A DNA stretch of 64,000 nucleotides from Leucobacter chromiireducens subsp. solipictus (GCF_016758195.1 NZ_QYAC01000001.1:409423-473422), one strand, 5' to 3'. Positions 15,026 through 23,731 are shown, counted from the first letter of the stretch. Made by a program: numbers and translations. The notes: generated by a model from the letters alone, not told the origin.

Positions 15026-16348
15026 CTACGGCGTCGGGTGATGCGCGTCGTAACGCATGAAGCCGCGCGCCGTGCGCGCCAGGACCAGCATCGTGCCGCA
15101 GATCACGAGCCCGCCGAGCAGCGGCGGTGCCCAGAGCGCGATGAGCGTGGCCACGCCCCCGGCCAGCAGGTCGCCGACCCGCGGCCCGCCCGCGACCACC
15201 ACGTAGAAGAGCCCCTGCATGCGGCCACGCACGTCGTCCGGGGCGGCGGTCTGCAGGATCGTGGTCCGGAACACCGCGCTCGCGTTGTCCGCAGCTCCCG
15301 TCCCGGCGAGCGCGATCCCCGCGAGCACGATCGCCAGGGCGAGCGGCCGATCCGGCGGGGTATCGCCCCGTATCAGCATGGTGCCGAGGAGGACCACCCC
15401 GAACAGCGCCGTACACGCTCCGAACGCGGCGATCGCGAGCGTCACGGCGCGGCCCTGCTGCCGCACGCCACCGAGCGGACCGGAGAACAGGCCGCTCAGG
15501 AGCGCCCCGACCGCGAAGGACGCGGTGAGGATCCCCACGGTGACGGGGCCGCCGCCCAGCACGAGCGCACCCGCCGCAGGAAACACCACGCGCGGGGACC
15601 CGAAGATCATGGCGACGAGATCCCACAGGAACGTCGCGCGCACGTTCGGTGCGGTGCGGAGAAATCGCAGGCTTTCCAGCACGGAACCGAGGCCCAGCGC
15701 TCGGCGTTCTCCGTCGGGCACCATCGCGGGCAGGCTCAGGATCCCGAGAAACGCCCCGGAGAAGAGCACCGCGTCGAGCAGATAGGTCCAGGAAAAACCG
15801 ACCGTGGCGACGAGAACGCCCGCGACCGCCGGGCCCACGGTGATCGCCAGCCCCATCGTGATCCCGCTCAGGGCGGCGGCAGCCGGGAGCAGCTGCGGGG
15901 GCAGGAGGCGCGGCAGGATCGCGCCGCGCGTCGCCCCCAGGATCGTCGCGGACGCCGCGTTCACGGCGGCGAGGGCATAGTACGGCCAAGTCGCGGTGAC
16001 CCCCAGAAACGCGATCACGGTCATGGTGCATATGCTGCCCCAGGCGATCAGCGCGGTGACGAGCGAAACGAGCCGCCGGTCGAAGGTGTCCGCGAGCGCA
16101 CCGCCGACAAATCCGGCGAGGATCATCGGGCCGAGCGCCCAGAGTGCCACGAACGACACCGCGAGCGTCGAGCCGGTGAGCGCGTAGACGTGCAGGCCCA
16201 CCGCGACAATCGTGACCTGCGCACCGATCTGCGCCACCGAGGTCCCCGTCCAGAGCCGCGCGAAGGCGGGGCTCTCCCGGAGCGGACTCAGGTCCACGAA
16301 CACGGATCTCCGCGGCTGGGGAACCCGGTCGTCGTCGTTGCTGCTCAC
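15026..16348 (-). CDS. MFS transporter (EntS-like exporter family)
   Basis: 440 residues with about 11-12 hydrophobic helices. The N-terminus reads SPAFARLWTGTSVAQIGAQV, the helix 2-3 loop has GGALADTFDRRLVS, and the C-half has VRGRMQGLFYVVVAGGPRVGDLLAGG, all typical of the EntS/MFS-3 group, which exports siderophores or drugs. The GTG start at 16348 is preceded at six bases by TAGCGT, so the message is probably leaderless. It diverges from the DUF3097 gene, with both start sites within 45 bp. The substrate is unknown; no siderophore biosynthesis genes are present. Confidence 0.85.
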   Translation of the reverse strand: MSSNDDDRVPQPRRSVFVDLSPLRESPAFARLWTGTSVAQIGAQVTIVAVGLHVYALTGSTLAVSFVALWALGPMILAGFVGGALADTFDRRLVSLVTALIAWGSICTMTVIAFLGVTATWPYYALAAVNAASATILGATRGAILPRLLPPQLLPAAAALSGITMGLAITVGPAVAGVLVATVGFSWTYLLDAVLFSGAFLGILSLPAMVPDGERRALGLGSVLESLRFLRTAPNVRATFLWDLVAMIFGSPRVVFPAAGALVLGGGPVTVGILTASFAVGALLSGLFSGPLGGVRQQGRAVTLAIAAFGACTALFGVVLLGTMLIRGDTPPDRPLALAIVLAGIALAGTGAADNASAVFRTTILQTAAPDDVRGRMQGLFYVVVAGGPRVGDLLAGGVATLIALWAPPLLGGLVICGTMLVLARTARGFMRYDAHHPTP

Positions 16349-16354
16349 CGCTGT

Positions 16355-16385
16355 ACGCTATCAGGCACCCCAGAACGGCTAGGAT
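16355..16385. promoter_or_regulatory. Back-to-back -10 boxes of two divergent leaderless genes
   Basis: TAGCGT on the minus strand (16360-16355) ends six bases before the MFS GTG. TAGGAT on the plus strand (16380-16385) ends seven bases before the DUF3097 GTG. Neither gene has a Shine-Dalgarno sequence. The two promoters therefore overlap, with each -35 region inside the other gene's promoter. Confidence 0.6.
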
Positions 16386-16392
16386 TTGGGTC

Positions 16393-17229
16393 GTGTTCGA
16401 TGAGCGGTATGACGGCGATCCCCTGGCCCGCATGAAGCCCCGGCGGGGTCCCGTGGAGCGACGCGAGGTGCCGCTCGCGCGCGGCCTCGTGCTCGAACAC
16501 ACCGAGACCGAGTTCTGCGGTGCCGTCGTGGGCGCGCGCGATGGCCTGGTGCAGCTTGAAGATTTCGGTGGCGCGGTCCGGGCCTTTGCGCTGAGCGACG
16601 GATTCTTGATCGACGGCCTGCCGGTGCGGCTCGTCATGCCGCAGCGCGCGCCCGCGGGCCGGCAGCGCACCGCGTCCGGATCCTTCGCGGTCGAGCAGCA
16701 GCGGGCAAAGGTCGCCATGCCGAGCCGGATCTTTGTGGAGGGCAAACACGACGCCGAGCTCGTCGAGCAGGTCTGGGGCGACGACCTCCGCGTCGAGGGC
16801 GTGGTCGTGGAACTCCTGCAGGGTGCCGACAACCTTGCGGAGGTGCTCGCCGAGTTCCGGCCGGGTCCCGAACGCCGCGCCGGCGTGCTGCTCGACCATC
16901 TGGTGGAGCGCAGCAAGGAGTCCCGCATCGCCGAGTCGATCGCGCGCGGCCCGCACGGCGCACATGTCCTCATCGTGGGGCACCCGTTCGTCGATATTTG
17001 GCAGGCGGTGAAGCCCGCCCGGGTGGGGCTTGAGGCGTGGCCGACGATCCCCCGCAGCATTGAGTGGAAAAAGGGCATCTGCCTGGCGCTGGGCTGGCCA
17101 GCCGACGAACAGGCGGATATCGCCGACGCCTGGTCGCGGATTCGGGGACGTGTGCGCAACTTCCGGGATCTTGAGCCGGAGCTGGTGGGTCGCGTCGAGC
17201 ACCTCATCGATTTCGTCACCGTCGGGTAG
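16393..17229 (+). CDS. DUF3097 family protein
   Basis: 278-residue protein of a family found almost only in actinobacteria. Recognisable features are the RRGPVERREVPLARGLVLEH opening, RIFVEGKHDAELVEQVWGDD followed by VVVELLQGADNL, and VGHPFVDIWQAVKP. VEGKHDAELV resembles the nucleic-acid-binding Toprim-like motif EGKxDA, and the ExK followed by later DxD-like acidic residues would fit a degenerate Toprim domain; that is inference, the family function is not known. The GTG start follows a TAGGAT box by seven bases without a ribosome binding site. Confidence 0.8.
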   Translation: MFDERYDGDPLARMKPRRGPVERREVPLARGLVLEHTETEFCGAVVGARDGLVQLEDFGGAVRAFALSDGFLIDGLPVRLVMPQRAPAGRQRTASGSFAVEQQRAKVAMPSRIFVEGKHDAELVEQVWGDDLRVEGVVVELLQGADNLAEVLAEFRPGPERRAGVLLDHLVERSKESRIAESIARGPHGAHVLIVGHPFVDIWQAVKPARVGLEAWPTIPRSIEWKKGICLALGWPADEQADIADAWSRIRGRVRNFRDLEPELVGRVEHLIDFVTVG

Positions 17230-17331
17230 CGGCCGCGCGTTCGCCCCGCGCGTACCGGGCACCCGGCTCCGCGGGTCGCGGCGACCCCCGGAGTACGATG
17301 GGACCCTGAACACACGTGCAGGGAGGTCCCG

Positions 17332-18204
17332 GTGTCACAACCCGCATTTCTGGTGATGCCCGAGTGGCAGGGTTCGTCCTCATCGCGCGCCATGCGCATC
17401 GCGGAGGGTGCCGCGCTCCTGCGCGAAGATCTCCCGCTCGCCGCGCGCACCGACGTCCCGGTGCCGCTCGAGGCGGGCGACGCCCTCGGCACGCCGGTCG
17501 CCCGGCTCAGCAGCCTGATGCACGCGCGCGCGTCCGCCCGCACCGCGATCGCGGCGAGCGCCGCGAACGGCTACGACGTTCCGATCGTGCTCGGGGGTGA
17601 CTGCGCCGCCTCACTCGCTGGCCTCGAAGTCGCGGCCGAAACCGCGGCAGCCGAGTCGGGCCGCCTCGCGGTGCTCTGGTTCGACGCGCACCCCGATCTC
17701 CAGCACCCCAGCACGTCACCCTCCGGCGCGGCATCGGGCATGACGCTGCGCCACGCGCTGGGTGACGGCGCTCCGGATCTCGCTTCGGCCCACCCGATCG
17801 ATCCGGCGCGCACCGTGCTCGTCGGCACCCGCGAGATCGACCCGGAGGAGCGCACCGAGATCGTGCAGCGCGGGATCCGGCAGCTCGCAGCGCACGGCGA
17901 CGCGGACACGCTTGCCGCCGCTGTCCTTGCGGCCATCGACGGCGCGGATCGGCTGTACATCCACATCGACCTCGACGTTCTGGACCCTGCCGAATTCATG
18001 TCCGTGCACACCGCGGTGCCCTTCGGGCTGAGCGTGTCGCAACTCACCACCGCGGTGCGCGCGGCCGTTGCCGCCGTCCCCCTGGTGGGCGCTGCGATCA
18101 GCGAGTTCGCGCCGGCGAGCCCCGAGGCGGCGGCTGATGATCAGCCGACCGTACTGCGCATCTTGGCCGCCCTCACCTCCGGCAGCGCGCGGGCGGCCGC
18201 GTGA
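17332..18204 (+). CDS. Arginase/agmatinase superfamily protein with Cys at the first metal ligand
   Basis: 290 residues with the ureohydrolase fold. Metal-ligand motifs are WFDAHPDLQ (Asp118, His120, Asp122) and HIDLDVLDP (Asp213, Asp215). The first ligand motif, usually GGDH, is GGDC (Cys91). The second gene of this superfamily in the window (8721) keeps the histidine, so the two are not recent duplicates. Activity towards arginine is possible but the changed ligand makes that uncertain. The GTG start has GGGAGG six bases upstream. The stop overlaps the GTG of the next gene (GTGA), so the two are co-translated. Confidence 0.82.
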   Translation: MSQPAFLVMPEWQGSSSSRAMRIAEGAALLREDLPLAARTDVPVPLEAGDALGTPVARLSSLMHARASARTAIAASAANGYDVPIVLGGDCAASLAGLEVAAETAAAESGRLAVLWFDAHPDLQHPSTSPSGAASGMTLRHALGDGAPDLASAHPIDPARTVLVGTREIDPEERTEIVQRGIRQLAAHGDADTLAAAVLAAIDGADRLYIHIDLDVLDPAEFMSVHTAVPFGLSVSQLTTAVRAAVAAVPLVGAAISEFAPASPEAAADDQPTVLRILAALTSGSARAAA

Positions 18205-18617
18205 GCCCGGCAGCTCCGACCCCGCCGCTGCGCACGCGCGTCACGGCCGGTCGCCGACCGCTCCCGTTCGCGCGGCTGGGCTATGGCTACGCGAGCTTCG
18301 TGGGATTCGTCTGGGGCGCGATCTGGAGTACCGGGCGGGTGGAGCGGCACGACGGCCTGTGGGTGTTCCGTGGCATGCCGAAGTGGACGTTCGGACGCGG
18401 TGGCAGCTGCGTCGGATCGTGCTACCTGACCGACCAGAACGTCAGCCCCGCGGTGCTCCGTCACGAGCGGGTGCACCGGGAGCAGTGGCGCCACTACGGT
18501 CTCGCGCTGCCGCTGCTCTACGCGCTCGCGGGCAGAAATCCGCTGCGCAACCGCTTCGAGGTCGAGGCGGGGCTGCGCGATGGCGGGTACGTGCGGGGGC
18601 GAAACCCCCTACACTGA
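18201..18617 (+). CDS. Putative zinc metallopeptidase-like protein (HExxH and EVEA motifs)
   Basis: 138 residues of unknown function. VLRHERVHREQWRHYG contains His88-Glu89-x-x-His92, and 27 residues later comes NRFEVEAGLRDGG with a possible third ligand (Glu120 or Glu122), the layout of small gluzincin-like proteins. A hydrophobic stretch (ASFVGFVWGAIW) lies at about 31-42, and two cysteines (C70, C74) precede the motif. No signal peptide is clear. Annotations as Fe-S oxidoreductase for such proteins have no motif support here. Translation is coupled to the arginase-family gene by a GTGA overlap. Confidence 0.55.
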   Translation: MSPAAPTPPLRTRVTAGRRPLPFARLGYGYASFVGFVWGAIWSTGRVERHDGLWVFRGMPKWTFGRGGSCVGSCYLTDQNVSPAVLRHERVHREQWRHYGLALPLLYALAGRNPLRNRFEVEAGLRDGGYVRGRNPLH

Positions 18618-18621
18618 GCGC

Positions 18622-19599
18622 ATGAGCAGCGACGTTCGCCCCGGCCCGGACACCGACGACGAGTTCCGCTTCCTCGTGAGCGATGCGGCGCGGGTAGCGC
18701 GCGCCGCACCACTCCCGGAGGTCCGGCGGATCACGGTGCCCGTGAGCGACGGGCGTGTGCTCAGCGGGCTCGCCTTCGATCCGGCGCAGCCGCCGCGCCT
18801 CGTCGTGCTGCACGGTGCCGGGCTGAACGCGCACAGTTTCGACCCCGTGCTGCTCGCGCTCGACGTACCCGCGCTCGCCATCGACCTGCCCGGGCACGGG
18901 CGCAGCGATTGGCGCGCCGACGCCGACTACCGCCCGGATCATCTCGCGATCGACATCGCGACCGCGCTCGAAACGCTCGCCCCTGAGCCGGTCGTGCTCC
19001 TCGGGCACTCGCTCGGTGGCCTCACCGCGGCGCTCGTCGCGGCGGCCCGCCCCGAGCTGGTGCGGGAGCTCGTGATCGTTGATATTACCCCCGGGGTGTC
19101 GCCGGGCGGCGATGCCGGGGCGGTCGCCGAGTTCATCGGCGGCCAGCGTGATTTCGGCAGCATCGACGAGATCGTTGACCGCGCGGTGCGCTTCGGGATC
19201 GGCTCCGACCGTGCGGCGCTGACCCGCGGCGTCGCGCTGAACACTCGACGCCGTCCCGACGGCCGACTCGAGTGGACGCACCACTTCGCGCACCTGAACG
19301 GGATCTCGGCGAGCGACGACCCGTTCCCGTACGCGCCGGTCTGGGGTTCGCTACAGTCGCTCGAGCTGCCCATCACGCTCGTGCGCGCCAGCGCCGGCAT
19401 GGTGAGCGCGGCGCTGGCGGCGGAGTGGACGGCGCAGTTGCCGGCGAGCACGCTCGTCGAGGTGCCCGGGCCGCACAATCTACACGAGGCCGCACCGACC
19501 GAACTCGCGGCGGTGCTCCGGCCGCTGCTCGGCCCGGATCTCGGTGCCGGCCCGGCGCGGCCATCGCACGACGCACCTGGCCGGGTGTCCGGCGCGTAG
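18622..19599 (+). CDS. Alpha/beta hydrolase
   Basis: 325 residues with the alpha/beta hydrolase core: LVVLHGAGLNAHSFDPVL (oxyanion loop), AIDLPGHGRSDW, the nucleophile elbow LLGHSLGG (Ser130) and a late histidine in VPGPHNLHEAAP. The acid residue is expected near ITLVRASAG. The substrate is unknown; the family includes esterases, haloperoxidase-like enzymes and C-C hydrolases. TACACT ends six bases before the ATG and no ribosome binding site is present, so this gene probably has its own leaderless transcript despite the tight spacing after the previous gene. The last five codons lie inside a 24-bp tandem repeat. Confidence 0.85.
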   Translation: MSSDVRPGPDTDDEFRFLVSDAARVARAAPLPEVRRITVPVSDGRVLSGLAFDPAQPPRLVVLHGAGLNAHSFDPVLLALDVPALAIDLPGHGRSDWRADADYRPDHLAIDIATALETLAPEPVVLLGHSLGGLTAALVAAARPELVRELVIVDITPGVSPGGDAGAVAEFIGGQRDFGSIDEIVDRAVRFGIGSDRAALTRGVALNTRRRPDGRLEWTHHFAHLNGISASDDPFPYAPVWGSLQSLELPITLVRASAGMVSAALAAEWTAQLPASTLVEVPGPHNLHEAAPTELAAVLRPLLGPDLGAGPARPSHDAPGRVSGA

Positions 19600-19680
19600 C
19601 CGGCCCGGGTGTGCCGCGCGTAGCCAGCCCAGGTGTCCGGCGCGTAGCCGGCCCGGGTGTGCCGCGCTTAACCCGCGCGG
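19585..19680. repeat. 24-bp tandem repeat, four units, over two convergent 3' ends
   Basis: Units at 19585-19608, 19609-19632, 19633-19656 and 19657-19680. Units 1 and 3 are identical, unit 2 differs at five positions and unit 4 is decayed. The consensus begins GTGTCCGGCGCGTAGCC. The stop codon of the alpha/beta hydrolase is the TAG of unit 1, and the stop of the anti-sigma gene is in unit 4. The array is GC-rich and could fold, so it may act as a terminator between the convergent genes. Confidence 0.85.
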
Positions 19681-19910
19681 AGGTTGTTCAGGATCGCGTC
19701 GCGCAGGTCGACGGGGGCGCTGTCCGCGCGTTCGTCCTCGCAGGTGCGCCGAACCACCTCGGTGAGCCGTTCGCACACGCTCTGCTCGTTCTGGCATCCC
19801 GGGCACTGCTCGATGTGCTCGCGAATCGGCGCGGACTCTTCCGCGCACAGCTCACCGCGCAGCACCTCGTACAGATTCTTCTGGGCTGTCTCGCAATCGC
19901 AATCGCTCAT
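19668..19910 (-). CDS. Mycothiol-system type anti-sigma factor (RsrA-like)
   Basis: 80-residue zinc-associated anti-sigma factor. It carries [11 protein letters not shown] (His32, Cys36, Cys39), the HxxxCxxC zinc motif, with further cysteines near the N-terminus (C4, C6, C22) and one at position 46. In this family, disulfide stress oxidises the cysteines, expels zinc and frees the sigma factor. The ATG overlaps the stop of the sigma gene (ATGA), giving matched production. The gene order sigma, anti-sigma, then divergent aroA and rsgA is typical of actinobacteria with SigR/SigH. Confidence 0.9.
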   Translation of the reverse strand: MSDCDCETAQKNLYEVLRGELCAEESAPIREHIEQCPGCQNEQSVCERLTEVVRRTCEDERADSAPVDLRDAILNNLRAG

Positions 19911-20530
19911 CGCGCGTCTCCCTTCGCTGCGGTTGATTTCTGTGCACGTTCCGTAGTAAGTCCAACGCCTTGCTCACGCGCGTATTCCCCGAGCGACTTC
20001 CGGAGCCGCGCGCGGCCGCGATGCAAGCGACTCATCACGGTCCCGATCGGCACTTCGGCGATGTCGGCAATCTCCTGATAGCTGAACCCTTCCACGTCCG
20101 CCAGGTACACGGCCATCCGGAAATCCTCGGGAAGCGCGTTCAGCGCGTCCGAGACCACCGTGTCCGGCGTTCGGTCGATCGCTTCGGCTTCCGCGGAGCG
20201 GGAGGACATCGCCGTCGTCGATTCCGCGCCGCCCAGTTGCCAGTCTTCGAGCTCCTCGACGACACCGAGGTAGGGTTCGCGCTGCTTCTTGCGATACGTG
20301 TTGATGTAAGCGTTGGTCATGATCCGGTAGAGCCACGCCTTGAGGTTCGTGCCCTCCTGGAACGACGCGAAGGCGGCGAATGCCTTGGCAAACGTCTCCT
20401 GCACGAGGTCCTGCGCGTCCTGCGGGTTGCGCGTCATCTTCATGGCAGCGCCATACAGCTGATCGAGCAAGGGCAGCGCCTCGTCGGTGAAGCGGCGTTC
20501 GAGCGTCGCCTGATCTGCAGTCTCAGTCAC
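19907..20530 (-). CDS. sigH: ECF RNA polymerase sigma factor, SigR/SigH type
   Basis: 207 residues. Region 2 reads [20 protein letters not shown] and then [20 protein letters not shown] with [20 protein letters not shown]; region 4 reads [20 protein letters not shown]. The spacing and the RKKQREP end of region 2 are those of SigR (Streptomyces) or SigH (mycobacteria), which direct the thiol-oxidative stress regulon. The co-translated zinc anti-sigma gene supports this. The start is a GTG with TAAGAT seven bases upstream and no ribosome binding site. I did not find a clear autoregulatory -35 GGAAT element in the 66-bp gap to aroA. Confidence 0.92.
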   Translation of the reverse strand: MTETADQATLERRFTDEALPLLDQLYGAAMKMTRNPQDAQDLVQETFAKAFAAFASFQEGTNLKAWLYRIMTNAYINTYRKKQREPYLGVVEELEDWQLGGAESTTAMSSRSAEAEAIDRTPDTVVSDALNALPEDFRMAVYLADVEGFSYQEIADIAEVPIGTVMSRLHRGRARLRKSLGEYAREQGVGLTTERAQKSTAAKGDAR

Positions 20531-20537
20531 ACCACCG

Positions 20538-20588
20538 ATCTTACTCGGAGGCCGACTGGGAGGCGCGGACGAGGGGAGCCGGTAGACT
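20538..20588. promoter_or_regulatory. Divergent -10 boxes for the sigma factor and aroA
   Basis: TAAGAT on the minus strand (20543-20538) lies seven bases before the sigma factor GTG. TAGACT on the plus strand (20583-20588) lies eight bases before the aroA ATG. Both genes lack a convincing Shine-Dalgarno sequence, so both mRNAs are probably leaderless or nearly so. Confidence 0.55.
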
Positions 20589-20596
20589 CAGTGGGG

Positions 20597-22087
20597 ATGC
20601 TGATAGGAAAACTGAACCCTGGCAAAGACGGCGACGCGGTACGGGCTGGCGAAGGCACCCCCGAGGCCGTGGCGCACTGGCCCGCCCCCACCGCTGCGGG
20701 CCCCATCAGCGCGCGCGTCGCGCTCCCCGGATCGAAGTCGTTGACCGGGCGAGAACTGGTGCTCGCCGCGCTCGCCGACGGCCCCGGGATCCTGCGCGCC
20801 CCCCTGCACTCCCGCGACTCCGCCCTCATGATCGACGCTCTCCGCGCGCTCGGGACCGACATCGCGGAAATCCCCAGCGACCGCGCGTTTGGCGCGGATC
20901 TGCGGATCATCCCGGCGGCGGAGCTCACCGGCTCCACCAGCATCGGCTGCGGTCTCGCCGGCACCGTGATGCGGTTCGTGCCGCCGCTCGCGGCGCTCGC
21001 GCTCGGCCCGGTCGCGTTCGACGGCGATCCCTACGCGCGCAAGCGCCCCATGCGCCCCCTGCTCGACGCGCTCCGCGCGCTGGGCGCTGACATCGCGGAC
21101 GAGGGCCGCGGCGCGCTCCCCTTCACCGTGCACGGTGCCGGATCGCTCCGCGGCGGTCGGGTGGAGCTCGACGCGTCGCTGTCGAGCCAGTTCGTGTCCG
21201 CGTTGCTGCTCGCCGGTGCCCGGTTCGACGAGGGCGTGCACGTCGTGCACACCGGAGACCGGCTCCCGAGCGTGCCGCACATCGAGATGACGCTCGCCGC
21301 ACTCCGCGCCCGCGGCGTCGCGGCAGACTCCCCCGCGCCCGGCGAGTGGCGCGTGGCGCCCGGCCCGATCGGGGCGCTCGACATCACCATCGAACCGGAC
21401 CTCTCGAACGCCGCCCCGTTCCTCGCGGCGGCGCTCGCCGTGGGCGGCAGCGTCACCGTCCCGAACTGGCCCGGCACCACCACGCAGGTGGGCGATCAGC
21501 TGCGCACGCTGCTCCCGGAGTTCGGCGCGGACCTCATCACGAACCCCGACGGCTCCGTCACGGCAACGGGCGACGGCACCCTGCGCAGCGTCACGCTCGA
21601 CATCCCCGAGGCGGGAGAGCTCGCCCCCACGCTGATCGGCCTTGCCGCGCTCGCGGCCCACGGGACGGACGGGACCGACGGCGTGGCCAGCGAGATCACC
21701 GGGATCGGCCACATCCGACACCACGAAACCGATCGCATCGCCGCGCTCGTCGCGGAGATCCGCGGGATCGGCGGCGACGCCGAGGAACTCCCCGACGGGA
21801 TCCGGATCGCTCCCGCCGCGCTGCACGGCGGGGTGTGGCACAGCTACGCCGATCACCGCATGGCGACCACCGGTGCGCTCATCGGGCTGCGCGTGCCCGG
21901 CGTCGAGGTCGAAGACATCGCGAGTACCGGGAAGACGCTGCCGGAGTTCCCGCAACTGTGGGCGCGGATGCTCGGGCATGAGTCCTGGAACGGTGCCGCT
22001 GTCGTCGAAGCCGCAGCGCCGGCGGCTGACTTCAGCGCGATCGGCATCGCGGGCCGCGCGGCCCGCTCCTTCCTCGAGGGTATCTAG
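20597..22087 (+). CDS. aroA: 3-phosphoshikimate 1-carboxyvinyltransferase (EPSP synthase)
   Basis: 496 residues; somewhat longer than the usual 430-450 because of an N-terminal extension of about 35 residues. It joins shikimate 3-phosphate and phosphoenolpyruvate in the aromatic amino acid pathway. Motifs are LPGSKSLTGRELVLAALADG (substrate phosphate), GLAGTVMRFVPPLAAL, DGDPYARKRPMRPLLDAL, SSQFVSALLLAG, the catalytic EPDLSNAAPFLAAAL and HHETDRIAAL. LAGTVMRF replaces the NAGTAMRP form of many bacteria and is common in actinobacteria. The ATG at 20597 follows a TAGACT box. The stop is two bases before the rsgA GTG, so the two form an operon. Confidence 0.95.
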   Translation: MLIGKLNPGKDGDAVRAGEGTPEAVAHWPAPTAAGPISARVALPGSKSLTGRELVLAALADGPGILRAPLHSRDSALMIDALRALGTDIAEIPSDRAFGADLRIIPAAELTGSTSIGCGLAGTVMRFVPPLAALALGPVAFDGDPYARKRPMRPLLDALRALGADIADEGRGALPFTVHGAGSLRGGRVELDASLSSQFVSALLLAGARFDEGVHVVHTGDRLPSVPHIEMTLAALRARGVAADSPAPGEWRVAPGPIGALDITIEPDLSNAAPFLAAALAVGGSVTVPNWPGTTTQVGDQLRTLLPEFGADLITNPDGSVTATGDGTLRSVTLDIPEAGELAPTLIGLAALAAHGTDGTDGVASEITGIGHIRHHETDRIAALVAEIRGIGGDAEELPDGIRIAPAALHGGVWHSYADHRMATTGALIGLRVPGVEVEDIASTGKTLPEFPQLWARMLGHESWNGAAVVEAAAPAADFSAIGIAGRAARSFLEGI

Positions 22088-22089
22088 AC

Positions 22090-23151
22090 GTGAGCTGGCT
22101 GACCCCGGACGAAGACGACGAGGACGTTCCCTACGGCGAATACGCCGACCACCGGGTGCGTGAGCGCCCGAACCCCAAGGCGAACCGGCCGCGAACCAAG
22201 CGCCGCCCCGATCACGATGACGCCGTGATCGGGATGGTCACCGGCGTCGATCGCGGACGCTACGCGGCGCTCGTGCCCGCGGGATCCGACCCCGCTGATC
22301 CGAGCGAACGCGACATCGTCGCCGCACGAGCCCGCGAACTGCGACGCACGCCGATCGTGATTGGGGATCGCGCCCAGCTCGTGGGCAACACGAGCGGCGA
22401 CGAGGGGACGCTCGCGCGCATCGTCGGCATCGAGGAACGCCGCACCCTGCTGCGCCGCAGCGCGGACGATAGCGATCAGGTGGAGCGGATCATGGTCGCG
22501 AACGCCGATCAGATGCTCATCGTCGTGGCCGCGGCGAACCCGGAACCCCGGGTGCGACTCGTGGACCGATACCTGGTCGCCGCCTACGACGCCGGGATCC
22601 AGCCGCTCATTTGCATCACCAAGGTGGACCTTGCCGATCCCGAGCCGTTCCTCGCCCACTTCGCGGCGCTCGAGGTGCCCGTGTTCCGTTCCGCGCAGGG
22701 TGCCGAGCCGCTCGCCGCGATCCGGGAGGTGCTCGCCGGGAAAACCACGGTGTTTGTGGGCCACTCCGGGGTCGGAAAGTCGACGCTCATCAACGCCCTC
22801 GTGCCCGAGGCCGGGCGGGCCACCGGCCACGTCAACGAGGTCACCGGCCGCGGCCGCCACACCTCCTCGTCCTCCGTCGCGCTGCGCGCCGCAACCCCGG
22901 GGGCAGTGGGCGGCGAGGCGGGCTGGGTGATCGACACCCCGGGCGTGCGCTCATTTGGACTCGGACACGTTACCAGCGACGGGATCCTGCGCGGTTTCAC
23001 GGACCTCGCGGAGCTGATCCTGCGGTGCCCGCGCGGCTGCACGCACCAGGACGATGCCCCGGACTGCGAGCTCGACGCCGCGATCGCGGACGGCAGGCTG
23101 GACGAGATGGGGGCGCTGCGCGTGGAGTCGCTGCGCCGCCTCCTGAAGTAG
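22090..23151 (+). CDS. rsgA: Small ribosomal subunit biogenesis GTPase RsgA
   Basis: 353-residue circularly permuted GTPase that acts in late 30S maturation. The G4 motif TKVD (177-180) precedes the G1 motif GHSGVGKS (224-231) and G3 DTPG, which is the permuted order. An OB-fold lies at about 45-125 before the G domain, and the C-terminal zinc finger is CPRGCTHQDDAPDC. The first 42 residues are acidic and then basic, probably disordered. It starts with GTG two bases after aroA. This aroA-rsgA pairing is usual in actinobacteria. Confidence 0.95.
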   Translation: MSWLTPDEDDEDVPYGEYADHRVRERPNPKANRPRTKRRPDHDDAVIGMVTGVDRGRYAALVPAGSDPADPSERDIVAARARELRRTPIVIGDRAQLVGNTSGDEGTLARIVGIEERRTLLRRSADDSDQVERIMVANADQMLIVVAAANPEPRVRLVDRYLVAAYDAGIQPLICITKVDLADPEPFLAHFAALEVPVFRSAQGAEPLAAIREVLAGKTTVFVGHSGVGKSTLINALVPEAGRATGHVNEVTGRGRHTSSSSVALRAATPGAVGGEAGWVIDTPGVRSFGLGHVTSDGILRGFTDLAELILRCPRGCTHQDDAPDCELDAAIADGRLDEMGALRVESLRRLLK

Positions 23152-23186
23152 CCCGCCGTGTCGGCGGCGCTCGCTAGGCTGGGAGC

Positions 23187-23669
23187 ATGACTGCACGTGT
23201 GATTCTCGAACCCGGCCAGGCCGCTCCCGATTTCTCGCTCCCCGACCAGGACGGGGTGACCCGTTCGCTTTCCGACTACCGCGGCGAGAAGGTCATCCTG
23301 TTCGTCTATCCGCAGGCCATGACGCCCGCGTGCACCACGGAAGCCTGCGAATTTCAGGAGTCCACGGCCCCGCTGGCCGCGGCCGGGTACCGGGTGCTGG
23401 GCCTGTCCCGGGACTCGGTCGAGAAGCTGCGCCGCTTCGCGGACCGGGACGCGCTGGAGTATCCGCTCCTCAGCGATCCGGAGCACGCCGTGCACGAGGC
23501 ATATGGGGCCTACGGCGAAAAGAACAGCTACGGCCGGATCGTCGAGGGCGTCATCCGCTCGACCTTTGTCATCGATGAGGCGGGGAAGATCGAGCACGCG
23601 CTCTACAACATCAAGGCGACGGGACACGTCGCCCGTGTGCGGAAGCTCGTCGGGGCCGACGCCGCGTAG
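23187..23669 (+). CDS. bcp: Peroxiredoxin (BCP/PrxQ type)
   Basis: 160 residues with the thioredoxin-fold peroxiredoxin motif YPQAMTPACTTEACEF: peroxidatic Cys49 and Cys54 four residues later, the PrxQ arrangement for an intramolecular disulfide. It reduces hydroperoxides using thioredoxin-like donors. Pro-Gln-Ala replaces the usual Pro-Lys/Ala at the start of the motif, which is a minor change. TAGGCT lies six bases before the ATG with GGGAG in between, so either leaderless or SD-led initiation is possible. Its place beside the redox sigma/anti-sigma block suggests a shared role in thiol stress. Confidence 0.92.
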   Translation: MTARVILEPGQAAPDFSLPDQDGVTRSLSDYRGEKVILFVYPQAMTPACTTEACEFQESTAPLAAAGYRVLGLSRDSVEKLRRFADRDALEYPLLSDPEHAVHEAYGAYGEKNSYGRIVEGVIRSTFVIDEAGKIEHALYNIKATGHVARVRKLVGADAA

Positions 23670-23731
23670 CCGAGGCCGCGTAACCGGTGCCGCAGAGCCG
23701 GCACCGCAGAGCCGGCACCGGGCTGCCCCGC

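Noticed and set aside
13842-17543. A 1233-codon open frame on the minus strand spanning several genes
   Set aside because: Its 3' third is the acyl-CoA gene itself; the rest is a shadow of the MFS, DUF3097 and arginase-family genes, arising from high third-position GC.
17332-18204. Annotating the arginase-family gene as arginase and linking it to argG as one pathway
   Set aside because: The first metal ligand is Cys and the two genes lie 13 kb apart without shared control; only superfamily membership is supported.
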